A stretch of DNA of 64,000 bases from an uncultured Alcaligenaceae bacterium (GCA_937908115.1 CALEQZ010000013.1:1-64000); one strand, 5' to 3'. Shown: positions 16,318 to 25,578, numbered from the stretch's first letter. Program-made: numbers and translations. Notes: generated from the sequence alone by a model not told the origin.

Positions 16318-18128
16318 GGCGTCACCTTCAGGCGGCGCAGGGTATCGCGCACCGTGCGGTTATCGGCGTCCTTGGCCGCCGCTTCGCGCAGCATCGCCAT
16401 GGCCTCGTCGCGCCGGCCGGTCACCCAGAGCACTTCGCCCAAGTGCGCGGCGATTTCGGCTTCCGGGCGCAACGCGTAGGCCTGGCGCAGGTAGTCGATG
16501 GCTTTGTCGTTATGCCCCAGGCGGAACTGGACCCAGCCCATGCTGTCGAGGATGTACGGATCGCCCGGCAGCAGGGACAACGCGCGGGTGATCAGTTCCA
16601 GGGCCTCGGGCAAGCGCTCATTGCGGTCGGCCAGCGTGTAGCCCAGCGCATTGTGCGCATGGGCATGCTCGGGGTCGAGCGCGATGATCTGGCGCAGCAG
16701 CCGCTCCATCTCGGCCACCTTGCCGGCGCGCTCGTAGAGCATGGCCAGTTCGTACTTGATCTCGGTCGTATCCGGATATTCGGCGTCGGCCTTGGCCAGC
16801 GTGGCGATCGCCTCGTCCAGGCGGCCGGCGTCGCGCAGGATCTGTGCCCGGGTCAGCAGGCCCAGGATGGTTTCCTCGTCGTCCTGCGGCGCGGCCGAGC
16901 CGATCATGGCCAGCGCTTCATCCACGTTGCCCTGGCGCGCGCGCAGCACGGCCTGGCGCAGGCGCGCGGAATACCGGGCGCCCGGGTCGTCGATGCGACC
17001 CAGGATGGCGATGGCCTCATCCAGCCGGCCTTCCTCCTCGGCGATGCGCGCCAGCATCAGGTAGGCGTCGGCCATGGCCGCCCCGGCGTCGGTCGAGCCC
17101 GGTGCCGAGGCGCGCTCGCGCTGGCCCTGCACCTCCACGTACTGCTCCAGCAGCCTGCGCGCCTGGCTGTTGCGGCCGGCACGGTACTGGACCTGCGCCT
17201 GCATCAGGAGCAGATCGAAATCCTCGGGCGAGCGTTGCGACATCGCCGACAACTCGGCGAGCGCACCGTCATAGTCGCCGCGATCAGCCAGTTGGCTGGC
17301 CAGCATCAGCCGCAGCCGCCGTGCATCCGGATTGCGTTGGGCGAAGGCGTGTGCCTCGGCCAGGGCGGCGTTGGAATCCACGGCGAGGCCATATTCCAGC
17401 ACGCGCTGGGCAGCCTCTTCGGAGGACGGGTCCGCCGCCAGCGCAGCGCGCGCCTCGGCGAACGCGCGCTGGGCGTCGCCGGCTGCCCGCGCGGCGTCGG
17501 CCAGCGCCATGTGGGCCGCCGGCAGCTCGCGCACCCGGCCGGACAACGCCTGGTCCAAGATGGACAGCGCCGCCTTGCGGTCGCTCATGCGGCTGAGCAC
17601 GGCAGTGGCCTGGGCGATGCCGGCGGCCTTGTCCTTGGACGCTTCGATGCGTTCGCGCAGCGCCTTGGCCAGGCCGCGCGTCTGGCCGGTGGCCGCGGCC
17701 AAGGCCAGTTCGGTGGAGGAAGCTTCCGGATCCCCCGGCGCCAGGCTCGCCCAGCGCCGCGCCGCTTCGAGCGCGCCGGACAGGTTGCCCCCGGCCAGGT
17801 AGAACTCCAGCGCGCGGCGCGCCAGGCGCGGGTCACCGGTATCCCGGGCAAGGTCCAGCATGGTATTGGCCGCGGTGCCGTAGCTGCCGCGCTGGGCGGC
17901 AATTTCGGACGCCAGTAGCCGGTACAGGATGTCGGCCGACAGCGTGACCTCGGGCAGTTGCCCGGGACGCAGGCGGATGACTTCGGTTTCCGGCTCGGGG
18001 ACGACGACCGGTGGCACCTCCACGGCCACCGGACCGTGCGAATCGGCCCAGGCAGGCGACCCGTGCGCCCATGCCGCCAGCAACAAAATTGCCAATCCCG
18101 ATTGAATGGGTCTATGCGACGACTTCAC
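16314..18128 (-). CDS. Tetratricopeptide repeat protein (periplasmic)
   Basis: A 604-residue protein with a signal peptide (LAILLLAAWAHGSPAWA) and many TPR-like helical pairs, e.g. RRALEFYLAGGNLSGALEAA, DLLLMQAQVQYRAGRNSQAR, and a consensus-like stretch HAHNALGYTLADRNERLPEA near the C-terminus. It corresponds to the TPR protein encoded upstream of lolB in many betaproteobacteria. A GTG start at 18128 (VKSSHRPIQSG...) is chosen, since the longer frame runs antisense through mutM. Exported TPR proteins here are thought to support envelope assembly; the partner is unknown. Divergent from mutM with 63 bp between. Confidence 0.88.
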   Translation of the reverse strand: MKSSHRPIQSGLAILLLAAWAHGSPAWADSHGPVAVEVPPVVVPEPETEVIRLRPGQLPEVTLSADILYRLLASEIAAQRGSYGTAANTMLDLARDTGDPRLARRALEFYLAGGNLSGALEAARRWASLAPGDPEASSTELALAAATGQTRGLAKALRERIEASKDKAAGIAQATAVLSRMSDRKAALSILDQALSGRVRELPAAHMALADAARAAGDAQRAFAEARAALAADPSSEEAAQRVLEYGLAVDSNAALAEAHAFAQRNPDARRLRLMLASQLADRGDYDGALAELSAMSQRSPEDFDLLLMQAQVQYRAGRNSQARRLLEQYVEVQGQRERASAPGSTDAGAAMADAYLMLARIAEEEGRLDEAIAILGRIDDPGARYSARLRQAVLRARQGNVDEALAMIGSAAPQDDEETILGLLTRAQILRDAGRLDEAIATLAKADAEYPDTTEIKYELAMLYERAGKVAEMERLLRQIIALDPEHAHAHNALGYTLADRNERLPEALELITRALSLLPGDPYILDSMGWVQFRLGHNDKAIDYLRQAYALRPEAEIAAHLGEVLWVTGRRDEAMAMLREAAAKDADNRTVRDTLRRLKVTP

Positions 18129-18191
18129 GCGATCCGCCCGCCTGATGGCACAATCCAGCTCAAGAGAAACGAAGATCTTAGCACCCGTGCA

Positions 18192-19019
18192 ATGCCCGAA
18201 CTGCCAGAAGTCGAAACGACTCGTCGCGGCATCGAACCCCTGGTAACAGGCCGCGCGCTCGAGCGCCTGGTGGTGCGCGAGCCGAGGCTGCGCTGGCCCG
18301 TGCCGCCGGGGATGGCCGAGCACCTGGCAGGCCGCCGCGTGCTGGCGTGCGGCCGGCGCGGCAAGTACTTGCTGCTGCACTTCGAGCACGGCACGCAGCT
18401 GGTGCACCTGGGCATGTCCGGGTCGCTGCGGCGCGTGGACCCCGGCGAGCCGGTGCGCCGCCATGACCATGTCGAATGGCATTTCGGCGAAGCGGTGCTG
18501 CGGCTGCACGACCCGCGCCGCTTCGGCGCGGTGCTGTGGCATGCGAGCGACGCTGGGCCGCTGCAGGCACACCCGTTGCTGGCCCACCTGGGCGTGGAGC
18601 CATTCGATCCGGCTTTCGACGGCGCGCTGCTGCACCGCGGCCTGCAAGGACGCAGCGTCCCAGTCAAGCAGGCGCTGCTGGCCGGCGATATCGTCGTCGG
18701 CGTGGGCAACATCTACGCGTCCGAAAGCCTGTTTCGTGCCGGTATCCACCCGGCCACGCCGGCCCGGCGCGTATCGCGTGCGCGCTGCGACAGGCTGGCT
18801 GCGGCCATCCGGGCGACACTGCAGGATGCGTTGGACGCGGGCGGCAGCACCTTGCGCGACTATGTCAACAGCAGCGGCGAGCCGGGCGCCTATTTCACCA
18901 TCCACGCCGCGGTCTACGAACGGGCCGGCCAGCCGTGCCGCCGCTGCGCCGCGCCCATCCGCCGCATCGTCCAGGGCGCACGCGCGACCTACTACTGCCC
19001 GCGCTGCCAGCGCCCCTGA
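18192..19019 (+). CDS. mutM: Formamidopyrimidine-DNA glycosylase
   Basis: MutM (Fpg) excises 8-oxoguanine and formamidopyrimidines and nicks the DNA. The 275-residue protein keeps the N-terminal PELPEVE with the catalytic proline, HLGMSGSLR, the helix-two-turn-helix GVGNIYASESLFRAGIHP and the C-terminal zinc finger with CRRC (about 245-248) and CPRC. The ATG at 18192 is fixed because Pro2 is the nucleophile. Divergent from the TPR gene. Confidence 0.97.
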   Translation: MPELPEVETTRRGIEPLVTGRALERLVVREPRLRWPVPPGMAEHLAGRRVLACGRRGKYLLLHFEHGTQLVHLGMSGSLRRVDPGEPVRRHDHVEWHFGEAVLRLHDPRRFGAVLWHASDAGPLQAHPLLAHLGVEPFDPAFDGALLHRGLQGRSVPVKQALLAGDIVVGVGNIYASESLFRAGIHPATPARRVSRARCDRLAAAIRATLQDALDAGGSTLRDYVNSSGEPGAYFTIHAAVYERAGQPCRRCAAPIRRIVQGARATYYCPRCQRP

Positions 19020-19061
19020 ACGGACCGCATCCACGGGCGGCCCCGTCTTGCCGCCGGCCAC

Positions 19062-19113
19062 GCATTCGTTATTGACGAATGCATTGCATAAAAACGAACG
19101 GTTGCTCTATATT
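19062..19113 (+). promoter_or_regulatory. Promoter and adjoining palindrome upstream of the MBL-fold gene
   Basis: A perfect inverted repeat, GCATTCGT (19062-19069) and ACGAATGC (19075-19082) around a TATTG centre, abuts a sigma-70-like promoter: TTGCAT at 19084-19089, an 18-bp spacer and TATATT at 19108-19113. An activator bound immediately upstream of -35 would fit. AGGAGGAG at 19135-19142 is a strong ribosome-binding site for the gene at 19144. Confidence 0.6.
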
Positions 19114-19143
19114 GCCAGTCAAGCACCCATCACAGGAGGAGCC

Positions 19144-20097
19144 ATGGCCAAGCAATTCGCGTCGCAGGGCGACCTGCAAGATAAGGTCGTTTCGTTCGAG
19201 AAGCTGTCCGACCACGCCTACGCCTATACGGCCGAAGGCGACCCCAACACCGGCGTCATCGTCGGCGACGACGCGGTGATGGTCGTCGATGCGCAGGCCA
19301 CGCCGGTCATGGCGCAGGACGTCATCCGGCGCATCCGCGAGGTGACCGACAAGCCCATCAAGTACGTGCTGCTGTCGCACTACCACGCCGTGCGAGTCTT
19401 CGGCACCCCTGCCTATGGCGCGCAACAGGTCATTGCCAGCCGCGACACCTACGACCTGATCGCCGAGCGCGGCGAACAGGACAAGGCGAGCGAAATCGGC
19501 CGCTTCCCCCGCTTGTTCCGCGCGGTGGAATCGGTGCCGCCCGGACTGATATGGCCGACGATGACCTTCCGCGGCGAAATGACCGTGGACCTGGGCAACC
19601 TGGAAGTGCGCATCATGCAAGTCGGCCGCGGCCATACCAAGGGTGACACCATCGCCTGGCTGCCGGGCGACAAGGTGCTGTTCGCCGGCGACCTGGTCGA
19701 GTACCAGTCCACCCCGTATTGCGGCGACGCCTACTTCCGCGACTGGCCGACGACGCTGGACGCGCTGGCTGCCTTCGGCGCCGAGAAAATGGTCCCTGGC
19801 CGCGGCCCGGCGCTCAAGGATGCCCAGGAAGTACGCAGGGGCCTGGCTGGCACGCGGGCCTTCCTGACCGACTTGTATGGCGCGGTCAACCGCGGCGTGG
19901 CCGATGGCAAGGACCTGAAGACCATCTACCGCGAGGTCTATGCCTTCATGCAGCCGCGCTACAGCGACTGGGTGATCTTCGACCACTGCATGCCCTTTAA
20001 CGTGTCGCGCGCCTACGACGAGGCCAGCGGCGTGACCGATCCGCGCATCTGGACGGCCGAGCGCGACCTGGAGATGTGGAAGCAGCTGGAAGGCTAG
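19144..20097 (+). CDS. MBL-fold hydrolase-like protein with altered metal-binding motif
   Basis: A 317-residue metallo-beta-lactamase-fold protein. The first metal motif, normally HxHxDH, reads H79-Y-H81-A-V83-R84: the Asp and third His are replaced by Val and Arg. The later ligands H164 (RGHTKGD) and D183 (FAGDLVEY) remain. I recall relatives with the same HYHAVR sequence, so this looks like a family trait, not a single mutation. Metal site 2 is probably lost. It starts an operon with the FAD hydroxylase (122 bp on) and the DUF2783 gene, suggesting a role in the same aromatic pathway; the substrate is unknown. Confidence 0.82.
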   Translation: MAKQFASQGDLQDKVVSFEKLSDHAYAYTAEGDPNTGVIVGDDAVMVVDAQATPVMAQDVIRRIREVTDKPIKYVLLSHYHAVRVFGTPAYGAQQVIASRDTYDLIAERGEQDKASEIGRFPRLFRAVESVPPGLIWPTMTFRGEMTVDLGNLEVRIMQVGRGHTKGDTIAWLPGDKVLFAGDLVEYQSTPYCGDAYFRDWPTTLDALAAFGAEKMVPGRGPALKDAQEVRRGLAGTRAFLTDLYGAVNRGVADGKDLKTIYREVYAFMQPRYSDWVIFDHCMPFNVSRAYDEASGVTDPRIWTAERDLEMWKQLEG

Positions 20098-20219
20098 GCG
20101 CGCCGGCGCGCGCCGCGCCGTCCGGTGGGCGCGGCCAGCCGCCTGGCTGGACAAAGACCGGCGCGCGCCACGCGTAGCCGGCAAAAAAGACAAGGGCCCT
20201 GCCGCCCGGGGAGACTCAC

Positions 20220-21950
20220 ATGGCAGACATCGATTACCAAGCGCTGCAGCTGCCCTACCGCCCGCACCCTGACGCACGGGCCACGCAACCCGTGCGCCAC
20301 CCGGTCATCGTCGTCGGCGCAGGGCCCGTCGGGTTGACCGCGGCACTAGACCTGGCCGCACACGGCGTGCCGGTGGTCGTGTTGGACGACGATTGCCGCC
20401 TGTCCACCGGATCGCGCGCGATTTGTTTTTCCAAGCGCACGCTGGAGATCTGGGACCGTCTGGGCGTCGGCCAGCGCATGGTCGACAAAGGCGTGTGCTG
20501 GAACGTCGGCCGCGTCTTCTTTGGCGAGGGAGAGGTATGGCGCTTCGACCTGCTACCCGAAACGGGCCATCGCCGGCCCGCCTTCATCAACCTGCAGCAG
20601 TACTACGCGGAAGGCTATCTGTACGAGCGGGCCGCCTCGCAACCGCTCATCGACCTGCGCTGGCGCCACAAGGTGATCGAGGTGGCCCAGCTGCCCGATG
20701 GCGTGCGCCTGACGGTGGAAACGCCCGACGGCCGGCACGCGCTGCTGGCCGACTGGCTGCTGGCCTGCGACGGGTCGCGCTCGCCCATACGCGGCATGAT
20801 CGGGCAACAGGCGCGCGGACGCGTGTTTCGTGACCGCTTCCTGATCGCGGACGTCAAGATGCAGGCGGATTTCCCGCCCGAGCGCTGGTTCTGGTTCGAC
20901 CCGCCTTTCCATCCCGGCCAGTCGGTGCTGCTGCATCGGCAGCCCGACGATGTCTGGCGCATCGACTTCCAGATGGGGTGGGACACCGATCCGGTCGAAG
21001 CGGTCAAGCCGGAAAACGTCAAGCCGCTGGTGCGCGCGCTGCTCGGGCCCGAGGCCCGGTTCGAGCTGGAATGGGTGAGCATTTACACCTTTGCCTGCGA
21101 GCGGATGGAGCGCTTCCGGCACGGCCGCATCATCTTTGCCGGCGATTCGGCGCACCGCGTCTCGCCGTTCGGCGCGCGCGGGGCCAACAGCGGCGTGCAG
21201 GATGCGGACAACCTGTGCTGGAAGCTGGCGCTGGTGCTGGCCGGCCACGCCCCCGAATCGCTGCTCGATACCTACTGCACGGAGCGGGAATACGCAGCCG
21301 ACGAAAACATCCGCCACTCCACGCGCGCAACCGATTTCATCACCCCAAAGAGCGAGATCAGCCGCGTATTCCGCAACACCGTGCTGGCGCTCGCGCGCGA
21401 GCATCCGTTTGCGCGCGCGCTGGTCAACAGCGGTCGCCTGTCGCAGCCGTGCGCCTACCGCGACACGCCGCTGTCGACCCCGGACGACGATTGCTATGAC
21501 AGCCCCATGCAACCGGGCTGCGTCGCGCTGGATGCACCCATCCAGCGCGCCGGGCATGATGACTGGTGGCTGTCGACACTGGGCGGCGGCTTCGTGCTGG
21601 CCGTCTTCTGCGGCCCGGGCCAGCTGCTGCCGCCGGCGCTCGCCTCGCAAGCGGGGCTGCCCGGCGTGCCGGTGCGCGTCGTCGCCGTCCATCCCGCCGG
21701 CGCCGCCGATGGCCTTGCCGCCGCGGATGCCGGTGGCATCGACCATGTCGAAGATGCCCAGGGGCTGCTCGCGCGGCGCTACGACGCGCGTCCCGGCACC
21801 TGCTATTTGATCCGTCCCGACCAGCACGTGGCGGCGCGTTGGCGCAGCGTCGAGGCCGGCCGCGTGCGCCAGGCGCTGGCGCGCGCCGTCGGCATCGCAG
21901 AGCCGGCGCCGGCCGCATGCGGCGCCGATGCCGACCGGAGGCTTGCATGA
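20220..21950 (+). CDS. FAD-dependent aromatic hydroxylase (MhpA/PheA-like)
   Basis: A 576-residue group A flavoprotein monooxygenase. It has the Rossmann motif GAGPVG (33-38), a middle DG-type motif in LLACDGSRSPIRGMIG, and the second FAD motif IIFAGDSAHRVSPFGARG. A C-terminal thioredoxin-like segment (about 450-576) is the size expected for the phenol hydroxylase/MhpA group. Such enzymes hydroxylate phenolic rings with NAD(P)H and O2. The substrate cannot be read from the sequence; 3-hydroxyaryl acids are plausible. Its TGA overlaps the next gene's ATG. Confidence 0.87.
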   Translation: MADIDYQALQLPYRPHPDARATQPVRHPVIVVGAGPVGLTAALDLAAHGVPVVVLDDDCRLSTGSRAICFSKRTLEIWDRLGVGQRMVDKGVCWNVGRVFFGEGEVWRFDLLPETGHRRPAFINLQQYYAEGYLYERAASQPLIDLRWRHKVIEVAQLPDGVRLTVETPDGRHALLADWLLACDGSRSPIRGMIGQQARGRVFRDRFLIADVKMQADFPPERWFWFDPPFHPGQSVLLHRQPDDVWRIDFQMGWDTDPVEAVKPENVKPLVRALLGPEARFELEWVSIYTFACERMERFRHGRIIFAGDSAHRVSPFGARGANSGVQDADNLCWKLALVLAGHAPESLLDTYCTEREYAADENIRHSTRATDFITPKSEISRVFRNTVLALAREHPFARALVNSGRLSQPCAYRDTPLSTPDDDCYDSPMQPGCVALDAPIQRAGHDDWWLSTLGGGFVLAVFCGPGQLLPPALASQAGLPGVPVRVVAVHPAGAADGLAAADAGGIDHVEDAQGLLARRYDARPGTCYLIRPDQHVAARWRSVEAGRVRQALARAVGIAEPAPAACGADADRRLA

Positions 21951-22153
21951 CCCGGCTCAACATCCAACCCAACCTCGCCTCGCCCGACGATTTCTACGAG
22001 GCCTTGCTGCAGGCTCACCAGGATCTGCCCATCGAGCGCAGCCATGCGCTGAACGCCGCGCTGGTGCTGCTGCTGGCCAACCACATCGGCGACACGGACG
22101 TCCTGCGCGAGGCATTGGCGCGCGCCCGGCGCTGCGTGGACGAGGCCGCCTAG
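21947..22153 (+). CDS. DUF2783 domain-containing small protein
   Basis: A 68-residue protein (MTRLNIQPNLASPDDFYEAL...) predicted to be mainly helical, with ALVLLLANHIGD and a C-terminal LREALARARR. It matches my recollection of DUF2783 proteins, found beside FAD-dependent phenolic hydroxylases. It overlaps the hydroxylase by 4 bp (ATGA), so they are translated together and may form a complex. Its stop overlaps the convergent LysR stop by 4 bp. Function unknown. Confidence 0.82.
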   Translation: MTRLNIQPNLASPDDFYEALLQAHQDLPIERSHALNAALVLLLANHIGDTDVLREALARARRCVDEAA

Positions 22154-23037
22154 GCCATGCGCGCCCGCGCGGCTTCGGCGAAGGTCTCGGCGAACGCGTC
22201 CACGGCGCTCGATGCGCCGCGCCCGGCGCGGGTGATGCAGTAATAGTCCAGCTTGACCCGCGGCAGGATGGGCGATAGCCGCACCTTCCAGCGGTCGCTG
22301 GCCAGTGCTGCAAAAGAAGGCATGACCGCCACGCCCAGCCCGGCCTCGACCATCGCCATGGCCGTCTCCAAGTGCGTGACCACGCGACGCTCGCGCATGC
22401 GCTCGGGGTCCGGGCGCAGATACTTGTCCACCATCTTCTGGATCGCATTGTCGGCCGGTAGGGAGATCAAGGCTTGGACATCGATGTCCGCCCATTTCAC
22501 CGGTCGCGGCCGGCCGCGCAGCGGCGCGGCCAGCACCAGGTGCGCGGGAAAAATGGCGCGCCGCCTGATGCCCGACTCGCGGTTGAAGAAGGCACCGAAG
22601 CCGGCGTCGAGCTCTCCATGCTCGACCGCGCGCCGGATTTCGGCGCGGTCCAGGTCGACCACGTCTACCGTCATCGACGGTTGACGCTCGCGAAAGCGCT
22701 GCAGTACGTGGGGAATCACACTGCACGCGATCAGGGGCGTGACGCCCACGCGTATGCGATTGCGCGCCTGCCATCCGATGGCGTCGAGGTCGGCTAGGGC
22801 TGCCCCCAGGTCGATGAGCGTGCGCTGGGCCACCGGCAGCAGGCGCCGTCCGGCTGCCGTCAGCTCCACCGTGCGCGTCGTGCGCTCGAACAGGCGACAG
22901 CCTGCCTGGGTCTCCAGGCCGCGCACCATCGCGCTCAGCCCGGCTTGGGTGATGTGCAGTTGTTCGGCCGCCTTGGTAAAGCTCGAGAGCTGGGCGACGG
23001 CGGCAAAGGCTTTGAGCTGGCGAAAGGAAAAGTTCAT
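22150..23037 (-). CDS. LysR family transcriptional regulator
   Basis: A 295-residue LysR-type regulator. MNFSFRQLKAFAAVAQLSSF begins the winged helix and KAAEQLHITQAGLSAMV is the HTH. An effector domain follows, with CSVIPHVLQRF and KVRLSPILPRVKLDYYCI. The ATG at 23037 matches the family; the upstream frame is basic and non-conserved. It lies between the MBL/hydroxylase operon (convergent) and the Bug gene (divergent), so it may control either or both. Confidence 0.92.
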   Translation of the reverse strand: MNFSFRQLKAFAAVAQLSSFTKAAEQLHITQAGLSAMVRGLETQAGCRLFERTTRTVELTAAGRRLLPVAQRTLIDLGAALADLDAIGWQARNRIRVGVTPLIACSVIPHVLQRFRERQPSMTVDVVDLDRAEIRRAVEHGELDAGFGAFFNRESGIRRRAIFPAHLVLAAPLRGRPRPVKWADIDVQALISLPADNAIQKMVDKYLRPDPERMRERRVVTHLETAMAMVEAGLGVAVMPSFAALASDRWKVRLSPILPRVKLDYYCITRAGRGASSAVDAFAETFAEAARARMA

Positions 23038-23149
23038 GGCGGCTTTTGCGGTGGCGCGCGCACGCCAGAAGGCAAGGCGCGTGAAGCGCATCGCGCGCCG
23101 CACCAGCCTATCGCGGCATGCCACGCGCATCGACCCCGGATATTAACAA

Positions 23150-23170
23150 CGATCTGTTATCAACTGATCG
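23150..23170. promoter_or_regulatory. LysR-type operator candidate between divergent LysR and Bug genes
   Basis: CGATC at 23150-23154 and GATCG at 23166-23170 form a perfect inverted repeat separated by 11 bp, the spacing seen in LysR recognition boxes. It lies in the AT-rich middle of the 235-bp divergent spacer, 113 bp upstream of the LysR start and 103 bp upstream of the Bug start. Inferred from symmetry and position only. Confidence 0.45.
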
Positions 23171-23272
23171 AATAATGTGCATTCACTTATTTAAGGCCAT
23201 CTGCTGCAATACGGCCCCATGCGCCGGGCATGCCCTGCGCGTGAACCTATTCCAATTCAAAGGAGACAGCGC

Positions 23273-24283
23273 ATGGCTTTCACTTCTTTCTTTTCCTTGC
23301 GCCGGCCGTCGTGGCGCCACGGCATGACCCTGGCCGTCGCCGCCGGCCTGGCGATCGGGGCGGCCGCCGCGCCGCAGCAAGCCGCAGCCGCCTACCCCGA
23401 ACGACCCATCACGCTCGTGGTGCCCTTCCCGCCGGGCGGGCCGACCGACAGCAGCGCTCGCCTGTTCGGCAAAGTGATGGCCGACCGGCTGGGCCAGCCC
23501 GTCGTGGTCGAAAATCGCGCCGGCGCAGGCGGCAGCGTCGGCACGGCGGCAGTGGGCAACGCCCAATCCGACGGCTACACCTTGCTGTGGGGCGGCACCA
23601 GCAGCATCGTCGTGGCCCCCGCGCTCTATACCAATCTGCAGTACGACCCGATTCGTTCGTTTACGCCCGTCGGCATGGCCGTGCGCGGCCCGCTGCTGCT
23701 GGTCAGCCGTCCCGGGCTGGCCGCCAAGGACCTGGGCGAACTCATGGCACTGTCCAAGCGGCAAGAGCTGACGGTCGCCTCGGCCGGCAATGGCTCGGTC
23801 GGCCATCTCACCGCCGAGATGTTCAAGCACGCCACCGGCACGCCGATGCTGCACGTGCCCTACCGGGGCGGCGCACCGGCGCTGACCGATGTGATGGGCG
23901 GCCAAGTGGATGTGTTGTTCGACACCGTCACCCTTCTGTATCCGCAGATCAGTGCCGGCAAGCTGCGCGCGTACGCCGTGACGGGCGCACAGCGCTTCTC
24001 GCAACTGCCCGACGTGCCTACCGTGACCGAAGTCACCGGCAAGCCTTTCGAGGCCTATTCGTGGTTCGGCCTGCTGGCCCCGGCGGGTGTTCCCGGTGAC
24101 ATCGTGCAAAAGCTTTCCGACGCCTTGGCCGCAGCCGCCAAGGATCCGGACGTGATCCAGCAAATGCAGGCGATCGGCCTGGAGCCCGTGGGCGGGACGG
24201 CCGAGCAGTTCACCGAGGACATTCGTGCCGACCTCGCCAAGTGGCAGGCCGTGGTCAAGCAGGCCAACGTGAAGATCGACTGA
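23273..24283 (+). CDS. Bug family tripartite tricarboxylate transporter substrate-binding protein
   Basis: A 336-residue periplasmic binding protein. Its long signal peptide has a hydrophobic core MTLAVAAGLAIGAAAA and probable cleavage near AAAA-YPERP. The Bug ligand loops are VVPFPPGGPTDSSARLFG and VENRAGAGGSVGTAAVG, then the SDGYTLLWGG strand. The ATG at 23273 follows AAAGGAGAC, a strong ribosome-binding site. Its gene is 40 bp before an FAD monooxygenase, so the ligand is probably the aromatic or carboxylic substrate of that enzyme. No membrane transport genes are present. Confidence 0.93.
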   Translation: MAFTSFFSLRRPSWRHGMTLAVAAGLAIGAAAAPQQAAAAYPERPITLVVPFPPGGPTDSSARLFGKVMADRLGQPVVVENRAGAGGSVGTAAVGNAQSDGYTLLWGGTSSIVVAPALYTNLQYDPIRSFTPVGMAVRGPLLLVSRPGLAAKDLGELMALSKRQELTVASAGNGSVGHLTAEMFKHATGTPMLHVPYRGGAPALTDVMGGQVDVLFDTVTLLYPQISAGKLRAYAVTGAQRFSQLPDVPTVTEVTGKPFEAYSWFGLLAPAGVPGDIVQKLSDALAAAAKDPDVIQQMQAIGLEPVGGTAEQFTEDIRADLAKWQAVVKQANVKID

Positions 24284-24323
24284 AGTTGCGGCGCCACGTG
24301 CGCCATCGAGAGGAAACCCCGTC

Positions 24324-25529
24324 ATGAACCAGGCGTCCCTTCCCACCATCCTCATCGCCGGCGCCGGCCTGGGCGGGCTGACCGCGGCGCTGGCCCTGCT
24401 GCGCCGCGGCTATCGCGTGCGCGTGCTGGAGCAGGCGCCCCAACTGCGCGAACTTGGCGCCGGCATCCAGCTAAGCGCCAACGCCAACCGCGCGCTGTTC
24501 AACCTCGGCCTGGAAAAGCCGTTGATGGAGGTGGCCTGCCCCGCCGCCGGCAAGCGCATCCGCCTATGGAGCACGGGACAGACCTGGCCGCTGTTCGACC
24601 TGGGCAGCGAATCCGTGCAGCGCTATGGCTACCCCTACCTGACCGTGTATCGCGCCGACCTGCACCGGGTGCTGGCCGAAGCGGTGCTGGCGACCGCGCC
24701 CGATGCGATACGGCTCAACGCCCGGGTCGAAGGTGTCGAACAGGACGCCGGCGGCGTGCGCGTCACGCTGGCCGACGGCAGCGTGGAGACGGCGGACCTG
24801 CTCGTCGGCGCCGATGGGGTGCATTCGCGCGTGCGCGCAGCGCTTTTCGGGGATGACAAGCCGGTCTTCTCCGGTGCGCTGGCCTGGCGCGGCGTCATCC
24901 CGGCCGAGCGGCTGCCTGCGCACCTGTGCGAACCGTACGGGGTGAACTGGGTCGGGCCTGGCGCCCACGTCATCCACTATCCGCTACGCCGCGGCAAACT
25001 GGTCAATTTCGTCGGCATCCTGGAGCGCGACGACTGGCAGATCGAGTCCTGGACGCAGCAAGGGTCGGTGGACGAATGCGCCCGCGACTTCGCCGGCTGG
25101 CACGAAGACGTGCAGACGCTGATCCGCAGCCTGGAAACGCCTTTCAAATGGGCGCTGATGGTGCGTGAGCCGATGACGCAATGGACGCGTGCGCGCGTGA
25201 CGCTGCTAGGTGACGCCTGCCATCCGACACTGCCCATGCTGGCCTCGGGCGCGGCCATGGCCATCGAAGACGGCTACATCCTCGCCCGCAGCCTGGACGC
25301 GCATCGCGACGATCCCCTGCTGGCGCTGCAACGCTACGAAGACGTCCGCAAGGAGCGGACCGCCAGGGTGGTGCGTGGCTCCGCGGAAAACGCCAAGCGC
25401 TTCCACAACCCTGAGCTCGCCCACGCCGCCGGTGCCGCCGCCTACGTCGAGCGCGAGTGGAGCGAGGATCGCGTGCGCGCGCGCTACGAGTGGCTGTTCA
25501 CCTACGACGTCGATCGCGTCGAGGTCTGA
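24324..25529 (+). CDS. FAD-dependent monooxygenase (salicylate / 3-hydroxybenzoate 6-hydroxylase type)
   Basis: A 401-residue single-component flavoprotein hydroxylase. GAGLGG (13-18) opens the FAD-binding fold, LLVGADGVHSRVR is the DG motif and LLGDACHPTLPMLASGAA is the GD motif with the His-Pro typical of salicylate and 3-hydroxybenzoate 6-hydroxylases. The family converts a monohydroxylated ring acid to catechol or gentisate type products. It forms an operon with the Bug gene 40 bp upstream. No ring-cleavage dioxygenase other than hmgA is in the window, so its product's fate is unknown. Confidence 0.87.
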   Translation: MNQASLPTILIAGAGLGGLTAALALLRRGYRVRVLEQAPQLRELGAGIQLSANANRALFNLGLEKPLMEVACPAAGKRIRLWSTGQTWPLFDLGSESVQRYGYPYLTVYRADLHRVLAEAVLATAPDAIRLNARVEGVEQDAGGVRVTLADGSVETADLLVGADGVHSRVRAALFGDDKPVFSGALAWRGVIPAERLPAHLCEPYGVNWVGPGAHVIHYPLRRGKLVNFVGILERDDWQIESWTQQGSVDECARDFAGWHEDVQTLIRSLETPFKWALMVREPMTQWTRARVTLLGDACHPTLPMLASGAAMAIEDGYILARSLDAHRDDPLLALQRYEDVRKERTARVVRGSAENAKRFHNPELAHAAGAAAYVEREWSEDRVRARYEWLFTYDVDRVEV

Positions 25530-25578
25530 CGCGGTCTCGCGCGGCGAGGACGCCCGATACGCCCCCGCCGCGATGACG

